This document shows, one piece after another, positions 61,264-64,000 of a stretch of 64,000 nt of DNA. The translations under genes were made by a program, and so were the position numbers. The DNA is taken from positions 310,001-374,000 of the forward strand of contig NZ_JBBMQQ010000003.1 in assembly GCF_038900095.1 (NCBI RefSeq), read 5' to 3'. The DNA comes from Hoeflea sp038900095. GTDB lineage: Bacteria; Pseudomonadota; Alphaproteobacteria; Rhizobiales; Rhizobiaceae. Position 1 is the stretch's first letter, and every line of letters begins with the position of its first letter. The notes under the pieces were generated by a model. That model saw only the letters and a program-made list of their open reading frames with translations, was not told where the DNA came from and ran no database searches.

Positions 61264-64000
61264 ATGAACCAGACCAGCAGGGCTCCGGGCGCGGCTGACG
61301 GCAAGACAGAGATTCGCAAGACAACCTGTTACATGTGCGCCTGCCGCTGCGGCATCAATGTCCACATGGCGGAAGGCAAGGTCCACTACATCGAAGGCAA
61401 CCGGGATCACCCGATCAACAAGGGCGTATTGTGCGCCAAGGGATCGGCGGGGATCATGCAGCATTATTCGCCGGCACGTCTGAAGAAGCCGCTGCTCAGG
61501 ACCGGCGAACGCGGCTCGGGACAATTCAAGGAAATCGAGTGGGACGAGGCCCTGGCGCTGGCAACTGACTGGCTGGCCGAGGTTCGACGCACCGATCCGC
61601 GCAAGCTGGCGTTTTTCACCGGCCGCGACCAGAGCCAGTCGATGACCGGCTGGTGGGCGCAGCAATATGGCACTCCGAATTATGCCGCCCACGGCGGATT
61701 CTGCTCGGTCAACATGGCTGCCGCCGGCATCTACACGATGGGCGGGGCATTCTGGGAGTTCGGCGCGCCGGACTGGGAGAAGACCGAACTGTTCATGATT
61801 TTCGGCGTCGCCGAGGATCATGATTCCAACCCGATCAAGATGGGGCTTGGCAGGCTCAAGGCGCGCGGCGTCAAGGTGATCGGCGTCAACCCGGTGCGCA
61901 CCGGCTACAACGCCATTGCAGACGAATGGCTCGGGATCACGCCGGGCACCGACGGGTTGCTGATCCTGGCGCTTGCGCACGAGCTGATCCGCACCGGCAA
62001 GATCGATCTCGACTATCTCATCCGCTACACCAATGCGCCCTGGCTGGTGATTGACGATCCCGACGGCGCCGGACACGGGTTGTTCGCGCGCGATGACGAG
62101 GGCGTTCCGCTGGTGGCGGACCGGCAGACAGGGAAAACGGCATCCTCGGCCATGCCCGGCATCAAGCCGGCCTTGAAAGGCAGTTTCGACCTGCCGGACG
62201 GGCGCCGCGCCACCCCGGTGTTCGAGCTGCTGGCACAAAAATACCTTGATGAGAAATACGCTCCCGCCGCCGTGGCCGAACGAACCGGGATCGCGGCCGA
62301 AACCATCAGCCGCATTGCCGGCGAGATTGCCGAGGCGGCGTTCGAGCGCGAGGTGATCATCGAGCAACCCTGGACCGACATGAAGGGCGAGCGGCACGAA
62401 CGGATGATCGGCCGCCCGGTGGCGTTTCACGCCATGCGCGGCATCTCGGCGCATTCCAACGGATTCCAGACCTGTCGCGCGCTGCATCTGCTGCAGATCC
62501 TGGTAGGCTCGATCGATTGCCCCGGCGGGTTCCGCTTCAAGCCGCCCTATCCGCGCCCCGTTGCCGGTCAGCCGCGGCCGCATGGCGGCGCCTGTGCCGA
62601 CACCGCTCTGGCCGGGCCACATCTGGGTTATCCGCGCGGGCCGGAAGACCTGCTGCTCGAAGCCGACGGCGAGACGGCGCAGCGCATCGACAAGGCCTTT
62701 TCCTGGGACGCGCCGCTGTCGGCGCACGGCATGATGCACATGGTGATCTCCAACGCGCATGCGCGTGATCCCTACGGCATCGACGTGCTGTTCATGTACA
62801 TGGCCAACATGGCGTGGAATTCATCGATGAACTCATCGTCGGTGATGGACATGCTAACCGACAAGGACGAGAACGGCGACTACGTCATCCCGAAGATCAT
62901 CTATTCCGACGCCTATTCCTCGGAGATGGTGGCGTTTGCCGACCTGATCCTGCCCGACACCACCTATCTCGAACGGCATGACTGCATATCGCTGCTGGAC
63001 CGGCCAATCAGCGAACCCGAAGCGCTGTGCGATTCGATCCGCTGGCCGGTGGTCGAACCCGACCGCGACGTGCGCGGGTTCCAGAGCGTGCTGCTCGATC
63101 TCGGCGCACGGCTGAAACTGCCGGGCATGGTCACCGAGGATGGTTCGCCGGTCTACAAGGATTACGCCGACTATATCGTCAATCACCAGCGCAAGCCGGG
63201 CATCGGCCCGCTGTCGGGCTGGCGTGGCGAGGATGGCGACAAGACCGGACGCGGCAAGCCCAATCCGGACCAGCTCAAACGCTACATCGAGAATGGCGGT
63301 TTCTCGCAGGTGCATGTGCCGGAAGAGGCACATTACTTCAAACACGCCAATCGGGCGTGGAGCGACTGGGCGATCGAACACGGGCTGCAGGACGGGCCGG
63401 TGGAGAACATCTTCCAGCTCTATCTCGAACCCCTGCGCAAGTTTCAGCTCGCAGCCGAAGGCAAGATCAAACCGATGCCGCCGGAGCATCACCGGGAGCG
63501 GATCAAGACCTGTTTCGACCCGTTGCCGACATGGTATCCGCCGTTTGCCGACGACGGGCTGGAAGAGGCAGCCTATCCGCTGCACGCGATCACCCAGCGG
63601 CCGGCAGCGATGTACCATTCCTGGGGCTCGCAGAACGCCTGGCTGCGGCAGATCCATGGCGAGAACGCGCTTTATGTGCCGGGCGGTGTCTGTGACAAGC
63701 AAGGTCTTGCCGACGGCGACTGGGCGCTGGTTTCCTCGCAATCCGGTGAAATCCGGGTCAAGATCCGCCGCATGGATGCCGTCAACAGCTCGACGCTGTG
63801 GACCTGGAACGCCATCGGCAAGCGGGCCGGGGCCTGGGCGCTGGACAAGGATGCGCCGGAGGCAACACGCGGGTTCCTGCTCAATCACCTGATCGACGAA
63901 CTACTGCCGCCCAAAGGCGACGGCCGCCGCTGGGCCAATTCCGATCCGATCACCGGACAGGCGGCCTGGTTCGATCTCCGGGTGTCGATCCGCAAGGATG
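61264..64000 (+). CDS. Molybdopterin oxidoreductase, SoeA-like sulfite dehydrogenase subunit (partial)
   Basis: An open frame of 912 codons that runs off the right edge. The N-terminal [4Fe-4S] site is CxxCxxxC plus a later Cys: Cys22, 25, 29 and 57 (TCYMCACRCG ... GVLCAKG). It continues with the molybdopterin guanine dinucleotide domains (FTGRDQSQSMTGWWAQQYG, NPIKMGLGRLKARGVKVIGVNP, DLILPDTTYLERHD) and the C-terminal dinucleotide-binding domain (GSQNAWLRQIHGENALYVPG). A Cys in GGFCSVNMAAAG is the probable Mo ligand. There is no Tat signal, in line with cytoplasm-facing SoeABC that oxidises sulfite to sulfate and feeds quinone. A formate-dehydrogenase-like function is the main alternative. 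Electron-transfer and membrane subunits would lie beyond the window. Confidence 0.8.
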   Translation, partial: MNQTSRAPGAADGKTEIRKTTCYMCACRCGINVHMAEGKVHYIEGNRDHPINKGVLCAKGSAGIMQHYSPARLKKPLLRTGERGSGQFKEIEWDEALALATDWLAEVRRTDPRKLAFFTGRDQSQSMTGWWAQQYGTPNYAAHGGFCSVNMAAAGIYTMGGAFWEFGAPDWEKTELFMIFGVAEDHDSNPIKMGLGRLKARGVKVIGVNPVRTGYNAIADEWLGITPGTDGLLILALAHELIRTGKIDLDYLIRYTNAPWLVIDDPDGAGHGLFARDDEGVPLVADRQTGKTASSAMPGIKPALKGSFDLPDGRRATPVFELLAQKYLDEKYAPAAVAERTGIAAETISRIAGEIAEAAFEREVIIEQPWTDMKGERHERMIGRPVAFHAMRGISAHSNGFQTCRALHLLQILVGSIDCPGGFRFKPPYPRPVAGQPRPHGGACADTALAGPHLGYPRGPEDLLLEADGETAQRIDKAFSWDAPLSAHGMMHMVISNAHARDPYGIDVLFMYMANMAWNSSMNSSSVMDMLTDKDENGDYVIPKIIYSDAYSSEMVAFADLILPDTTYLERHDCISLLDRPISEPEALCDSIRWPVVEPDRDVRGFQSVLLDLGARLKLPGMVTEDGSPVYKDYADYIVNHQRKPGIGPLSGWRGEDGDKTGRGKPNPDQLKRYIENGGFSQVHVPEEAHYFKHANRAWSDWAIEHGLQDGPVENIFQLYLEPLRKFQLAAEGKIKPMPPEHHRERIKTCFDPLPTWYPPFADDGLEEAAYPLHAITQRPAAMYHSWGSQNAWLRQIHGENALYVPGGVCDKQGLADGDWALVSSQSGEIRVKIRRMDAVNSSTLWTWNAIGKRAGAWALDKDAPEATRGFLLNHLIDELLPPKGDGRRWANSDPITGQAAWFDLRVSIRKD

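Noticed and set aside
60925..62760. 611-codon minus-strand open frame
   Set aside because: Antisense to the SoeA-like gene, which is open to the edge of the window and has its iron-sulfur and molybdopterin motifs in order.
1..64000. Possible tRNA genes, CRISPR array, prophage or insertion sequence
   Set aside because: No cloverleaf-like T-arm context, no regularly spaced direct repeats, and no transposase, integrase or phage structural proteins were recognised.

Overview
The window is a high-GC, gene-dense chromosomal segment whose gene order (ffs-dnaX-ybaB-recR, a complete Tad/Flp pilus locus, yejABEF-type transporter, cytochrome CycM, TIGR02281-type aspartic protease) fits an alphaproteobacterium of the order Rhizobiales. 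The look is that of a Hoeflea- or Phyllobacteriaceae-like organism, but the genus cannot be fixed from the sequence alone. I found no tRNA, rRNA, insertion sequence, prophage or CRISPR array.

Layout. 1-5.6 kb: catabolic genes (5' end of a StyA-like flavoprotein, an SDR dehydrogenase, an AraC regulator, an enolase-superfamily sugar-acid dehydratase or racemase, an aldehyde dehydrogenase with a strong terminator). 5.7-14.5 kb: housekeeping genes (MltB-type lytic transglycosylase, RidA-family protein, recR, ybaB, dnaX, the small SRP RNA with a visible promoter, HIT protein, nudC, pheA, kdsB, cycM). 14.6-21.5 kb: a peptide ABC importer of the YejABEF type followed by a GhrA-like 2-hydroxyacid reductase. 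21.5-24.2 kb: an NlpC/P60 peptidase, a MarR regulator and an M17 aminopeptidase, probably cell-wall peptide turnover. 24.3-36.8 kb: a Tad pilus locus: tadD, then tadC-tadB-cpaF-cpaE-cpaD-cpaC-cpaB on the minus strand, a separately terminated cpaA and flp pilin, and divergently a secretin-N-domain protein and two TadE-like pseudopilins. 36.9-37.8 kb: a PhnD-like periplasmic binding protein.

37.9-48.6 kb is a nucleoside uptake and salvage block: deoB, add and upp on the plus strand, facing deoA, deoC, punA and cdd plus a three-gene nucleoside ABC transporter on the minus strand. Imported nucleosides would be deaminated (Add, Cdd), phosphorolysed (PunA, DeoA), and the pentose moved through DeoB and DeoC into central metabolism; uracil is recovered by Upp. 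48.9-49.5 kb holds a thioesterase and slyX.

49.6-60.6 kb is a compact sugar-utilisation operon: LacI regulator, ABC importer (binding protein, two permeases, ATPase), sugar-phosphate isomerase-like protein, Gfo/Idh oxidoreductase, aldo/keto reductase, GH43 beta-xylosidase and a TolB-like propeller, with two LacI-type operators in the divergent intergenic region. 60.6-64 kb ends the window with an ArsR-family repressor that has the two-cysteine spacing of SqrR/BigR persulfide sensors, followed by a molybdopterin oxidoreductase resembling the sulfite dehydrogenase subunit SoeA, which runs off the right edge. That pair is the most interesting inference here: a sulfane-sulfur-sensing repressor beside a sulfite-oxidising enzyme.
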